DNA from: Bacillus sp. AFS073361
GTDB lineage: Bacteria > Bacillota > Bacilli > Bacillales > Cytobacillaceae
NCBI RefSeq assembly: GCF_002567005.1
Contig: NZ_NUZU01000039.1
Location: forward strand, 341,466-405,465
DNA length: 64,000 bases
Direction of reading: 5' to 3'
The stretch's first letter is position 1; each line of letters begins with the position of its first letter. Below, piece by piece: positions 16,603 to 25,174 of the stretch. A program made the translations under genes and the position numbers. Below the pieces are notes generated by a model. It searched no databases and was not told the DNA's origin. It saw only the letters and a list, made by a program, of their open reading frames with translations.

Positions 16603-16706
16603 GTTAAATTTCCCCTTTGCATTAGTTTACATGTTAGTCTAGTTACTTTATGTATTTTAGCAATATAGAAGTCTATCCGATTCTCCAATCACCTTAAAAC
16701 AAAATT

Positions 16707-16718
16707 GTAATCGCTTAC
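16707..16718. promoter_or_regulatory. Possible operator GTAATCGCTTAC
   Basis: A palindromic 12-mer (GTAA/TTAC arms) 105 bp upstream of the sugar porter, loosely related to the AAGCG-class LacI operators. Confidence 0.35.
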
Positions 16719-16806
16719 TATTAATACTAAAAAATAACCCATTTTAGAGTATTATAGTAGTGTTGTCATATTCTGAAAAGCTATTATCTTATCATTTTAG
16801 AAGCAA

Positions 16807-16829
16807 GAGAGCCTGTCAACCAGGCTCTC
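16807..16829 (-). terminator. Hairpin after the TIM-barrel enzyme gene
   Basis: GAGAGCCTG and CAGGCTCTC form a perfect 9-bp stem with a 5-nt loop, 6 bp beyond the stop of the gene at 16835. The T-run is weak. Confidence 0.6.
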
Positions 16830-16834
16830 AAGCA

Positions 16835-17716
16835 TCAGCTCATACCAATTGTTGTTAAGTATTTTCTAGTTCTTTTTGCGATTGGGAATGGTTTCTCAAA
16901 AGGCGCAGGATACATATCTTGTTCAACGATTGCCCAACCGGAAAAGTCAATATCCTCTAATACTTGCACGAATGCTTTCATATCGACAACACCAAGTTCA
17001 GGCTCACACATAATATCTTCACTCACTGCCTTTGCGAAGGACCAGCCCTGTACTTGCATTTTTTCTCTAACGCTTAGATCACAGCTTTTTATGTGAAGAT
17101 AAGGAATACGAGCGTGATACTTCCGCATAAAAGAAACTGGATCCCCATCTGCGTATGCATGATGGCCTGTGTCCAAACAGAGATTAATATCCGTGTCATT
17201 CAAGAGTCTTTCAATTTGCTCTTCCGTTTCAACATGGCTTTGGGCATGCGGATGAAAAACCACTTCCAAACCGTAATTTACTTTCGCATGGTCACGGATT
17301 TTTATGATGTTGGTAATAAACTTGTCCCAGTCTGCGCCGTTTAAATCTCGCGGTCTTACCAATTCACCGGTAAAAAGATCAGTATAACAATCATCAATCA
17401 AGACCACATATTTTGCACTCTCAAATTTCAGTTGAAGCTCAGACATCTCATCTAGCAAGGCAATCAGTTCCTCCGTTTTGCGATTGGATGTTAGATCTCC
17501 CACTAGGGTAGTTGCGGTCAATTCAAGATTTCTTTTCTCAAGTTCTTCTTTTAGTCGTTCATATTCATTCGGAAGGTATCCCCATGGTCCCAATTCAATT
17601 CCTGCATATCCGGCTTCAGCCATTTCATTCATACATCTTTCCCATGGTGTTTGTTTTTCATTTTCAGGAAACCATACTCCCCAAGAATCTGGTGCTGTTC
17701 CAATTTTGATGTTCAT
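16835..17716 (-). CDS. Sugar phosphate isomerase/epimerase (IolE/IolI-like TIM barrel)
   Basis: A 293-residue xylose-isomerase-like TIM-barrel protein. It opens with KIGTAPDSWGVWFPE, has GIELGPWGYLP and LEVVFHPHAQSHVET, and carries the metal-binding LCLDTGHHAY, YLHIKSCD and GWAIVEQDMY segments of the inosose dehydratase / IolI isomerase group. It is distinct from IolE at 2995-3891, so it may dehydrate or isomerise a keto-inositol other than scyllo-inosose. It starts 15 bp after the oxidoreductase stop at 17732, with AGAGGAGGAG as ribosome binding site, forming a two-gene operon. The substrate cannot be named from sequence. Confidence 0.85.
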   Translation of the reverse strand: MNIKIGTAPDSWGVWFPENEKQTPWERCMNEMAEAGYAGIELGPWGYLPNEYERLKEELEKRNLELTATTLVGDLTSNRKTEELIALLDEMSELQLKFESAKYVVLIDDCYTDLFTGELVRPRDLNGADWDKFITNIIKIRDHAKVNYGLEVVFHPHAQSHVETEEQIERLLNDTDINLCLDTGHHAYADGDPVSFMRKYHARIPYLHIKSCDLSVREKMQVQGWSFAKAVSEDIMCEPELGVVDMKAFVQVLEDIDFSGWAIVEQDMYPAPFEKPFPIAKRTRKYLTTIGMS

Positions 17717-17731
17717 GTTTCTCTCCTCCTC

Positions 17732-18880
17732 TTAAATAACTGCTGCCACTTGCTTTTCTACTTCGACCCATTTTCTTTCTGAGGCAGATTCTAGAATAGC
17801 GCTTACAGTTCTGTCGATTTTATAACCAAACTCAAAATCACACGCGTATGGCTTGCCTTCTGTAATGGCAGAAAGCAGTTCATGCGCCTCTAAAACTTTC
17901 ATATCATTGTATCCAATCGCAATCCCAGATGCAGGATAGAAGGCATTGTATCCTTTATGTTCAGGACCGAGAAATACATTTCTGAAACCTCGATCAGCAC
18001 TACTGTCAGATGTGAAGTAGACATTCACTTCGTTCATTCTTTCTAGTGAATAGTGGACCGAACCCTCTGTTCCTTGAATTTCAAATGATAGATAGTTTTT
18101 GCGCCCTGTTGCCACACGACTTGCCCCAATTGTGCCAATTGCTCCGTTTTCATATTCTGCAAGAATATTAATCAAGTCATCATTTTCTACATCAGCAAGT
18201 TCCGATGATCCAGCTTGTTTTGGTCTTTTCGGAATCACGATTTTCGATAAGGCATTTACACTTTTAATATCTCCAAGGATAAACTGAGAAACACTAAGCA
18301 GGTGTGAGCCTAGATCACCAAGGGCACCACTGCCAGAATGTTTGTTGATATGACGCCATGTAATCGGCAATGTTGGATCCAATAGTCCATCCTGGTCGTA
18401 AGTTCCTGAGAACCTCATGATTTTTCCTAGTTTACCAGAATAAACAAGTTCCTTAATATAAGCGTTTGCAGGATTCATCACATTGTTGTAACCAACGTAA
18501 TTAACGACTCCCTTTTGCTTAGCAAGTTCGGATAATTCTTTCGATTGCTCTGCTGTAAGAGTTAATGGTTTTTCACAGTAAACGTGTTTTTCGTTTTCCA
18601 AAGCTGCTTTTGCCACCTCATAGTGGAAGGCATTTGGTGTAGCAATATCAACAACATCTACATTTGGATCCGTAACAACCTCTTGCCAGCTTTCAACCCA
18701 TCTTGAATATCCAAGTTTCTCACACGCTACCTTAGCTGCCTCAATACTTACATCTGCTACCACTTCAAAAACCGGTTTTCCGGAGTCCGGTCCAAACAAC
18801 ATTAAAGCATTTAAAAATGAATTAGTGTGGGCCTTCCCCATCCATCCTGCACCAACAAGTCCTATTCTGATCTCCTTCAT
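17732..18880 (-). CDS. Gfo/Idh/MocA family oxidoreductase, long form
   Basis: A 382-residue NAD(P)-dependent oxidoreductase. Rossmann motif GLVGAGWMGKAHTNSF at residues 8-23, signature YCEKPLTL at 101-108, and GSGALGDLGSHLLSVSQFI with the active-site Asp/His. It is about 40 residues longer than IolG and resembles the branch containing levoglucosan dehydrogenase and broad inositol / L-glucose dehydrogenases. It is the first gene of an operon with the TIM-barrel enzyme. The duplicated ~100-bp region (18902-19000) lies directly upstream, suggesting AraC control. The start ATG at 18880 follows GAGGAGAG. The substrate is unknown; a cyclitol or anhydrosugar is plausible. Confidence 0.85.
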   Translation of the reverse strand: MKEIRIGLVGAGWMGKAHTNSFLNALMLFGPDSGKPVFEVVADVSIEAAKVACEKLGYSRWVESWQEVVTDPNVDVVDIATPNAFHYEVAKAALENEKHVYCEKPLTLTAEQSKELSELAKQKGVVNYVGYNNVMNPANAYIKELVYSGKLGKIMRFSGTYDQDGLLDPTLPITWRHINKHSGSGALGDLGSHLLSVSQFILGDIKSVNALSKIVIPKRPKQAGSSELADVENDDLINILAEYENGAIGTIGASRVATGRKNYLSFEIQGTEGSVHYSLERMNEVNVYFTSDSSADRGFRNVFLGPEHKGYNAFYPASGIAIGYNDMKVLEAHELLSAITEGKPYACDFEFGYKIDRTVSAILESASERKWVEVEKQVAAVI

Positions 18881-18901
18881 ATATATCTCTCCTCTTCAAA
18901 A

Positions 18902-19000
18902 TACTATTATTTATTGCTTTCTACATGTTTAATTTTATTACAATGAATACACAATTACATTAAGTGATATTGCTCACTTACTTAAATATCTTGCTCTTTG
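18902..19000 (+). repeat. ~100-bp regulatory region, copy 2 of 2 (AraC-type direct repeats)
   Basis: Matches 14159-14255 in the same strand orientation. Half-sites TTAAGTGATATTGCT (18961) and TTAAATATCTTGCT (18983) begin 22 bp apart. It lies 22 bp upstream of the oxidoreductase starting at 18880 and is the likely binding region of the AraC protein encoded at 14274. Confidence 0.65.
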
Positions 19001-19046
19001 TAAGGGTGTTCAAAACTTTGAAATATTTTGAATGAGAGTTCCACAT

Positions 19047-19083
19047 AAAAAAAAAAATTCCCCTTTTTTAATAAAAAGGGGAA
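19047..19083 (-). terminator. Terminator of the iol operon permease
   Basis: TTCCCCTTTTT and AAAAAGGGGAA form the stem; on the minus strand a long T-run follows. It lies just after the MFS gene ending at 19105. Confidence 0.85.
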
Positions 19084-19104
19084 GATCTTTGTCCAATATA
19101 TTTA

Positions 19105-20303
19105 CTAGGCACGAGCCTTACTTTTTTCGATAGATTTTTCTACTGCCATTTCAGCATGATTCTTCCCCCAAATGATGGTGAGAAGCGTAGCCAATAATCC
19201 CAATAACCCGACAAAATAAAAACCCGCTTTAATTCCCATCATCGAATTGAAGATACCCGCAAAAAATGGCCCTAAAAAGATTCCAATCGCATAAATCGCC
19301 TGGTAGGCTCCCATCGCCGTCGCCCTTTTTTCGGGTGCAATTTTATCAATGGCCAATCCCAATAGCAACGGGAAAATTAAGCCCAGTGAAAATCCGCAAA
19401 AAATCTGTACGGTCAAAAATATTCCTTTACTCTGAACAAACGGAATCAGTAACGTAAAAACAGAGGCAAGGAAAAAGGCCGTTCTTAGGGCATTCCATTC
19501 ACCCAAAAGCGGAACCAATACTCTCCCCATAAAAAGAGTCGCAATGGCGTGTGGGATCATAAACGCAAACACGATCCAAGTTAGCTCACTTTTCGTAAAG
19601 CCAATCTGGAGGGCATAGTTGGATGTAAAGCCAAACATCGTTGAAAAAATAATACTATGTGCCAAAATCGATAAGAGAGCCACCTTCAACAATGATGGTT
19701 CTTTTATAACAACTGCTAATTCCTTCACCTTTAGCGGCTCTCTCTCTATTACTTCTTTTGATTCATAGATAAACAGGGATAGAATCAAACCGAGAACGCT
19801 GAAAGATACAGCCAACCAAAATGGAGCTTTCCAACCCCATTCACTTACGATTGAACCACTGAAACTCATCCCTAAAAACTGGGCAAGTACGATAATAAAT
19901 GAAATACTCCCCATTGCCCGATGGATTTCATGATCAGCAAAGTAACTTGGGTATAAGACGGTAAAGGCAACCCACGTTGCTGCTGAAATTCCTGCAAGTG
20001 CGCGGGCTGCAAGAGCCCAACCTAAACTATCGGTTAGTAAAAAAATCACACAACTAAACAAACTGACCAACATACCAAAAATAATAAATGGTTTCCTAAC
20101 CTTTTTTACATCAGAAAAGATGCCAATTGGGAGTCTGCATAAAAGCTGCATAACCCCGTAGCTGCTTAATACTATCCCAATAAATGTATACTTTCCGCCC
20201 AATGATTCCAGATAGGGTGAAAAAATAGGTACATAGAGAAATTGCGGAAACCACAATAGAAACGAAACAACAATAAATAGATATTTGTTTCTATTTGATC
20301 GTA
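19105..20303 (-). CDS. MFS transporter at the end of the iol operon
   Basis: A roughly 400-residue, twelve-helix major facilitator permease, not of the sugar porter type. It opens NKYLFIVVSFLLWFPQFLYV, has the loop RLPIGIFSDVKKVRKPFI between helices 2 and 3 and LLGLAIDKIAPEKRATAMG in the second half. The start is uncertain. The best Shine-Dalgarno (GGAGGTGG) precedes an ATG that is out of frame and stops after 8 codons. In the long frame only a CTG near 20321, or a TTG at 20358 inside the preceding terminator, is available; the coordinate given is approximate. It follows iolJ with a terminator between. It may import or export an inositol-related compound. Confidence 0.75.
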
Positions 20304-20345
20304 ATGTACTCAGACATACCACCTCCAATTTAATAAAGTTTAAGA

Positions 20346-20371
20346 AAAAACCGGGCAAAGATCGCCCGGTT
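20346..20371 (-). terminator. Terminator after iolJ
   Basis: AACCGGGC pairs with GCCCGGTT and TTTTTTC follows on the minus strand. It lies between iolJ and the MFS gene and would reduce expression of the latter. Confidence 0.8.
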
Positions 20372-20375
20372 GAAA

Positions 20376-21248
20376 TTATGCTTTATTATTTGATCTAAAA
20401 TCTCTAATCTTCTCTTTAACTGTTTCTTTCACAGCTTCCTTACCTGGTGTAAGGATTGCCCGGGCGTCATACACTTCTTTATCGTTCTCGAGTACATTGC
20501 GGACAGCTTTCGTCCATGCCTGCAAGCATTCTGTATTTACATTAATTTTGGCATGCCCCAATTCAATCGCTTGATGGATTTGGTGTAATGGAATGCCAGA
20601 ACCGCCATGTAATACAAGTGGCACATTGGTTAATTCTGAAATCTCTTTCATTTCAACGAACCCTAATTTTGGTTCTCCTAGGTAGGGTCCATGTACAGAA
20701 CCAAGGGCCGCTGCCAGTGCATCAACTTCTGTTTCTTGGACAAGCCGTAAACATTCTTGTGGATCCGCGTAATTAATGCCGCCGATAAGACCATCTTCGT
20801 TACCGCCCACGGTTCCGACCTCCGCTTCAACTGTCACACCGTAAAGTCGGGCATAGTCCGTCACTTGCTTTGTCATGGCAATGTTTTCTTCAATGGAATA
20901 GTGCGAGCCGTCAATCATCACGGAAGTATATCCAGCATCAATGGCTTCCTTACATCTTTCCACATTTTTTCCATGATCAAGATGCAGGGCAACCGGTACC
21001 GTAATCTTCTTTTCCTCTACAATTCTATTTACCATCGTAGCAATCGTCTTAAATCCGCCCAAATAATCTACTAATCTATCGGAAGAGGCCACAATGATAG
21101 GAGACCGTTCCTCCTCAGCCGCTTCCAGCATCGCTTCTGCCCATTGAAAGCTGTTGATATTAAATTGCCCTACTGCATATTTTTCTTGTTTCGCTTTCTC
21201 AAGCATTTCTTTCATCGGAACTAAACACGATGTTGAGATCATTTCCAT
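20376..21248 (-). CDS. iolJ: 5-dehydro-2-deoxyphosphogluconate aldolase IolJ (class II aldolase)
   Basis: A 290-residue zinc-dependent class II aldolase of the fructose-bisphosphate aldolase family. In this operon it cleaves 2-deoxy-5-keto-D-gluconate 6-phosphate into dihydroxyacetone phosphate and malonate semialdehyde. Visible motifs are YAVGQFNINSFQWAEA, SDRLVDYLGGFKTIATM, zinc ligand region ALHLDHGKN, VTVEAEVGTVGGNEDG, AAALGSVHGPY and VLHGGSGIP. It resembles Bacillus IolJ more than glycolytic FbaA. The start ATG at 21248 follows GAGGGG; an ATG two codons later is possible, and the longer frame to 21320 lacks a ribosome binding site. It follows iolD by 88 bp. Confidence 0.9.
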   Translation of the reverse strand: MEMISTSCLVPMKEMLEKAKQEKYAVGQFNINSFQWAEAMLEAAEEERSPIIVASSDRLVDYLGGFKTIATMVNRIVEEKKITVPVALHLDHGKNVERCKEAIDAGYTSVMIDGSHYSIEENIAMTKQVTDYARLYGVTVEAEVGTVGGNEDGLIGGINYADPQECLRLVQETEVDALAAALGSVHGPYLGEPKLGFVEMKEISELTNVPLVLHGGSGIPLHQIHQAIELGHAKINVNTECLQAWTKAVRNVLENDKEVYDARAILTPGKEAVKETVKEKIRDFRSNNKA

Positions 21249-21335
21249 CCCACCCCTCTTGTCTGAATTTTCAAATTTATTAAGGCGGATCAAATTCAAG
21301 TGAATTTGATCCAACCTCATGTTGTTTTAAGCTTT

Positions 21336-23246
21336 TTAGTATTGTTTTGCAGTTTCTAATTTGTGCTTCCTTAACTCAAATGCCTTTTGGATGCTTTCTT
21401 TATCGGATACTTCTGCCACACCGACATTCCACCAGCTATCATAGCCATCTGTCATTGTTTTTGGAAGGACTTTAATATCGATTAGTGTAGAGACTTCCTG
21501 CTTCTTGGCATCTTCTAAAGCAGCCTTTAATTCTTCTACTGTATTGACGCGATATGTTTTTGCACCATATCCTTCCGCCACTTTTGCATAATCAATATTT
21601 AAGATTTTATTATCATGGGTTCTAAATTCACAGAAATAACTGCCTCCGCCATGATCCATTTGTAAATTATTGATACATCCAAATCCTGAATTATCAAAGA
21701 GGACAACATTGATTTTTTGTCCGTATTGAATAGACGTGATTAATTCAGAATGCAGCAATAGGAAGCTGCCATCACCAACAAGGGAATACACTTCTTTCGT
21801 TGGCTCCGCCAATTTTACCCCTAATGCACCGGAGACTTCATACCCCATGCAAGAGTATCCGTACTCGACATTGTACGTATTTGGTTCAGACGTATTCCAA
21901 ATCCGCTGTACGTCACCTGGAAGGGACCCAGCTGCGGTGATGATCACGCTATCAGGTGAAATCGTCTCATTCACAGCTAGTAATGCGGTCGTCTGAGCAA
22001 GCTCTGTGTTAAGTGCGTCCGCATATTCATTTAGTACTTCTTGCGAAAAATGATTTTTTACTTCCGGAAGGAAATTTTCACGTTGGAATGTTACATGACT
22101 CAAACGGTCGCGTTCAGCATTCCATTCCGCTTTCAATTCAGCAATTTCACTGCCAAAATCACTTTCATATCCTTCTAATAATGGAGCCAATTGCTCTAAT
22201 GTTATTTTTGCATCTGCGACAACTTGGAAGGCATCCATTTTATATGCTTGCAGACGGCTGACATTGATGTTTAAAAACTTGGTTCGGTCAAAGTCAAAGG
22301 CCGTTTTGGAAGAAGTCGCAAAATCGGTATATCGTGTACCAATTCCAATAAATAAATCGGCTTGACGTGCTGCTTTATTGGCTGCCAGTGTACCAGTAAT
22401 CCCCATTCCACCTAGATTATTTTTGAAATCAGATTCTATTGTGGCTTTACCGGCTTGTGTTTCTACTAATGGGATATTATGTTTTTCCGAAAGCGAGACC
22501 AAAATATCACGTGCTTGGGAGTATTTTGCGCCACCGCCAACTAATATGACCGGTTTTTTGCTTGCACGGATCCGTTCAGCAGCTCCCTTAAGTTCCCGCT
22601 CAACTGGTGCTTTACGATCCACATAATGGACTCGTTTTTCAAAGAATTTTTCATCATAGTCAAACGCTTCCCCTTCTACATCTTGCGCAATACAAATCGT
22701 TGCCGGACCAGCTTTTCCCTGGTCGGTCATCACTTCAAAGGCACGAAGCAAACTTGGCATTAACTGTTCAGGCCGTGTAATCCGATCCCAATATCTAGAG
22801 ACTGGTTTTAATGCATCATTTGTCGTTACAGCTAAGCTGTATTCCTGTTCTACTTGTTGTAAAACGGGATCAGGCTGTCTGGATGCAAAGGTATCACCCG
22901 GGATAAACAATACAGGGATGTTATTAGCCAAAGCTGTTCCAGCCGCTGCGGCCAAGTTCGCTGACCCTGGCCCAACAGAAGTTGTTACGGCATAAATTTT
23001 TTGTCGAAGCATTTGTTTACTGTAGGCGATGGCTGCGTGTGCCATCCCCTGTTCATTTTTGCCTTGAATCACTTTTAAATGGCCTGAGTATTGCTCAAGT
23101 GCCTGCCCTATTCCTAAAACATTTCCATGTCCAAATACATTAAAGATTCCTTCAACAAATGGAAATTCTTTTCCGTCCACATGGATATATTGTTGATTTA
23201 AAAATTTAATTAATGCTTGCGCCGTTGTTAATCTAATTTTCCCCAT
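21336..23246 (-). CDS. iolD: 3D-(3,5/4)-trihydroxycyclohexane-1,2-dione hydrolase IolD
   Basis: A 636-residue thiamine-diphosphate enzyme that opens the six-membered ring of the diketone made by IolE, giving 5-deoxy-D-glucuronate. It shows the N-terminal ThDP pyrimidine-binding domain (FVEGIFNVFGHGNVLGIG), the central domain VILVGGGAKYSQA, and the C-terminal ThDP motif beginning GDGSFLLLHSEL and ending DNSGFGCINNL. Length agrees with Bacillus IolD. The start ATG at 23246 has GAGGTGAG upstream; the longer frame to 23297 would overlap iolC. It starts 13 bp after the iolC stop. There are no signs of damage. Confidence 0.95.
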   Translation of the reverse strand: MGKIRLTTAQALIKFLNQQYIHVDGKEFPFVEGIFNVFGHGNVLGIGQALEQYSGHLKVIQGKNEQGMAHAAIAYSKQMLRQKIYAVTTSVGPGSANLAAAAGTALANNIPVLFIPGDTFASRQPDPVLQQVEQEYSLAVTTNDALKPVSRYWDRITRPEQLMPSLLRAFEVMTDQGKAGPATICIAQDVEGEAFDYDEKFFEKRVHYVDRKAPVERELKGAAERIRASKKPVILVGGGAKYSQARDILVSLSEKHNIPLVETQAGKATIESDFKNNLGGMGITGTLAANKAARQADLFIGIGTRYTDFATSSKTAFDFDRTKFLNINVSRLQAYKMDAFQVVADAKITLEQLAPLLEGYESDFGSEIAELKAEWNAERDRLSHVTFQRENFLPEVKNHFSQEVLNEYADALNTELAQTTALLAVNETISPDSVIITAAGSLPGDVQRIWNTSEPNTYNVEYGYSCMGYEVSGALGVKLAEPTKEVYSLVGDGSFLLLHSELITSIQYGQKINVVLFDNSGFGCINNLQMDHGGGSYFCEFRTHDNKILNIDYAKVAEGYGAKTYRVNTVEELKAALEDAKKQEVSTLIDIKVLPKTMTDGYDSWWNVGVAEVSDKESIQKAFELRKHKLETAKQY

Positions 23247-23259
23247 GGCTATTCTCACC

Positions 23260-24258
23260 TCAAACTGTTTGTTCAGCTTTTTCAGATCTTTCCGCAATCA
23301 ACTGTTCAATTTCAGATACGGTTGGCATCGCTTCTGAAGAACTGTGTTTACTTACCACAATGGCTGCAGAGGCACTGCCGAATTTAAGAGCGGTTTCAAT
23401 ATCCTTGCCTGTGATTAAAGCGTATAAGAAGGCAGATGCGTAAGAGTCGCCTGCACCAAACGTTTTTAAAACTTTTGTTAAGTAAGCGCGGCCTCTAAAT
23501 GTTTCTCCTGACTTTGCATAGGCATAGGAACCTTCTACACCATGTTTGATCACAACTAATTCTGGAGAATGCTTAAACAACTGTTCGATGGTTGCTGCGT
23601 TGCTGCCTTCAGTCACATTTTCCATGACATCAAATTCATCGCGTGTACCAACAACAACATCTGACTGCTGTGCTACTAATGTATAATAAACAGATGTTTC
23701 TTCAAGAGATGTCCATGTATATCCGCGATAGTCTAATTCGAATACTACTTTTACATCATTTTTCTTTGCTAGCTGAATCGCTTTTAACACCGCTTCACGA
23801 GAAGGGCTTTTGGCAAGAGCAGTTCCGGAAACAAGCAGAACTTTTGCTCTTTTAATATAATTTTCATCTACCTCTGAAGGCTGTAAATAAAGATCAGCAA
23901 CTTCATCACGGTACATGAGAATGCTGCACTCTTCCGGACTTTTAATCTCTGTAAAAGCCAGGCCTGTCTTATGACCTTCTTGATCCACCACCATGTTGGA
24001 TGTATCCACACCCACACCGCTCATATATTGCTCAATAAACCGGCCATGCTGATCATCGGCAAGTTTCCCAATGAATCCTGCTTTTAATCCAAGCTTTGAT
24101 GAACCGATGGCGATATTTGCCGGTGAACCACCTACATACTTTTTAAATGTCATCGTTTCTTCCATTGGACGGTTGTATTCCACTGCGTTCAAGTCCATGC
24201 AAGCACGGCCGATGGCAATAAGATCAAACTCTCTATCAGAATGAAATTGAATTTTCAT
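23260..24258 (-). CDS. iolC: 5-dehydro-2-deoxygluconokinase IolC
   Basis: A 332-residue PfkB/ribokinase-family kinase that phosphorylates 2-deoxy-5-keto-D-gluconate. Motifs are FDLIAIGRACMDLNAVEYNR near the N-terminus, the ribokinase GG motif KYVGGSPANIAIGSSKLG and the catalytic FGAGDSYASAFLYAL near the C-terminus, with Asp as the base. The start chosen is ATG at 24258, eleven bases after AAAGGAG; an in-frame GTG at 24270 overlaps that site. It lies between iolB (16 bp upstream) and iolD (13 bp downstream), clearly co-transcribed. Confidence 0.95.
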   Translation of the reverse strand: MKIQFHSDREFDLIAIGRACMDLNAVEYNRPMEETMTFKKYVGGSPANIAIGSSKLGLKAGFIGKLADDQHGRFIEQYMSGVGVDTSNMVVDQEGHKTGLAFTEIKSPEECSILMYRDEVADLYLQPSEVDENYIKRAKVLLVSGTALAKSPSREAVLKAIQLAKKNDVKVVFELDYRGYTWTSLEETSVYYTLVAQQSDVVVGTRDEFDVMENVTEGSNAATIEQLFKHSPELVVIKHGVEGSYAYAKSGETFRGRAYLTKVLKTFGAGDSYASAFLYALITGKDIETALKFGSASAAIVVSKHSSSEAMPTVSEIEQLIAERSEKAEQTV

Positions 24259-24274
24259 GATTAAAGCCACTCCT

Positions 24275-25093
24275 TTATTTTCGGTTTAGAATCCATTCAT
24301 GGGCTGGTTCGTTGTAGAATTTCCAGATACGTGTTGGTCCTGCCATTACATTTAAATAATAGGACTCATAACCATCAGGCACACCAACTGGATGGTATCC
24401 AGCCGGTACTAATACGACATCACCATTCTCTACTGCCATGGTTTCATCAAGTGAACGGTCATCTGTATAGACGCGTTGGAAGACAAATCCTTGCCGCGGG
24501 TTCATTTCATGATAGTAGCTTTCTTCTAAAAAAGATTCATCCGGCAAATTATCTTGATCATGCTTATGCGGCGGATAGCTTGACCAGTTTCCGCTTTCTG
24601 TGAATACCTCTACAACTAGCAAGCTATTTGCAGACGGGTCTGAATCAGGTAAGATATTATGCACTAAACGCTTATTGCTGTATTTTCCTCTATTTTCAAT
24701 TCCATTCTCTTCAGCCTTTATTAACTTTGTTGGGAGTTGATTGTTCGAAGGAGAGTAGCAAAGAGCCACACGAGCTTGTGTAACACCCTCTACCACAAAA
24801 GAACGATCATTTGAAACATAGACACTATCGGTTGGTCTCTTTTCGAAAACGCTTTCCCTTGTGCCAATATTCTCATATACTTCTCCGTCAGCCGACACAT
24901 TTATTTTTCCTGTTAGGGCAACGATGCAGCATTCCACTTTGCTTAAGTCTTCTGTATACTTAGCACCTGGGGCTAAATCTACTACTTTAAAACCAACATA
25001 TTCTAACGGGGAGTTTTCACTAGTTACTTCATGAACGATGGTAACTCCTGGTGACGTTTCGTTTTGTTTGGGCTTTCGGAGCAATTTACTCAA
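24275..25093 (-). CDS. iolB: 5-deoxy-glucuronate isomerase IolB
   Basis: A 272-residue cupin-type isomerase that converts 5-deoxy-D-glucuronate to 2-deoxy-5-keto-D-gluconate. The bicupin pattern is visible: an N-terminal domain with EYVGFKVVDLAPGAKY and a C-terminal metal-binding domain with WSSYPPHKHDQD (paired His) and YYHEMNPRQGFVFQRVYTDD, ending WILNRK. The start codon is TTG at 25093 behind AGGAGAGGA; no in-frame ATG is better placed. The gene follows iolA after 81 bp that contain a strong hairpin (25122-25155), and precedes iolC. Confidence 0.95.
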   Translation of the reverse strand: MSKLLRKPKQNETSPGVTIVHEVTSENSPLEYVGFKVVDLAPGAKYTEDLSKVECCIVALTGKINVSADGEVYENIGTRESVFEKRPTDSVYVSNDRSFVVEGVTQARVALCYSPSNNQLPTKLIKAEENGIENRGKYSNKRLVHNILPDSDPSANSLLVVEVFTESGNWSSYPPHKHDQDNLPDESFLEESYYHEMNPRQGFVFQRVYTDDRSLDETMAVENGDVVLVPAGYHPVGVPDGYESYYLNVMAGPTRIWKFYNEPAHEWILNRK

Positions 25094-25121
25094 CTTGTAA
25101 TCCTCTCCTATCTATGTAATA

Positions 25122-25155
25122 GCTATTATCCTGACCGTAGAGGACAGGATAATAG
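25122..25155 (-). other. Intercistronic hairpin between iolA and iolB
   Basis: GCTATTATCCTG and CAGGATAATAGC form a perfect 12-bp stem with a 10-nt loop. No T-run follows, so it is more likely an RNA processing or stability element than a full terminator. Confidence 0.55.
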
Positions 25156-25174
25156 CATTTTATGTTGCTATCAC

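Noticed and set aside
20376..21248. Glycolytic fructose-bisphosphate aldolase FbaA
   Set aside because: Location within iolABCD and the IolJ-like segments indicate the inositol-pathway aldolase.
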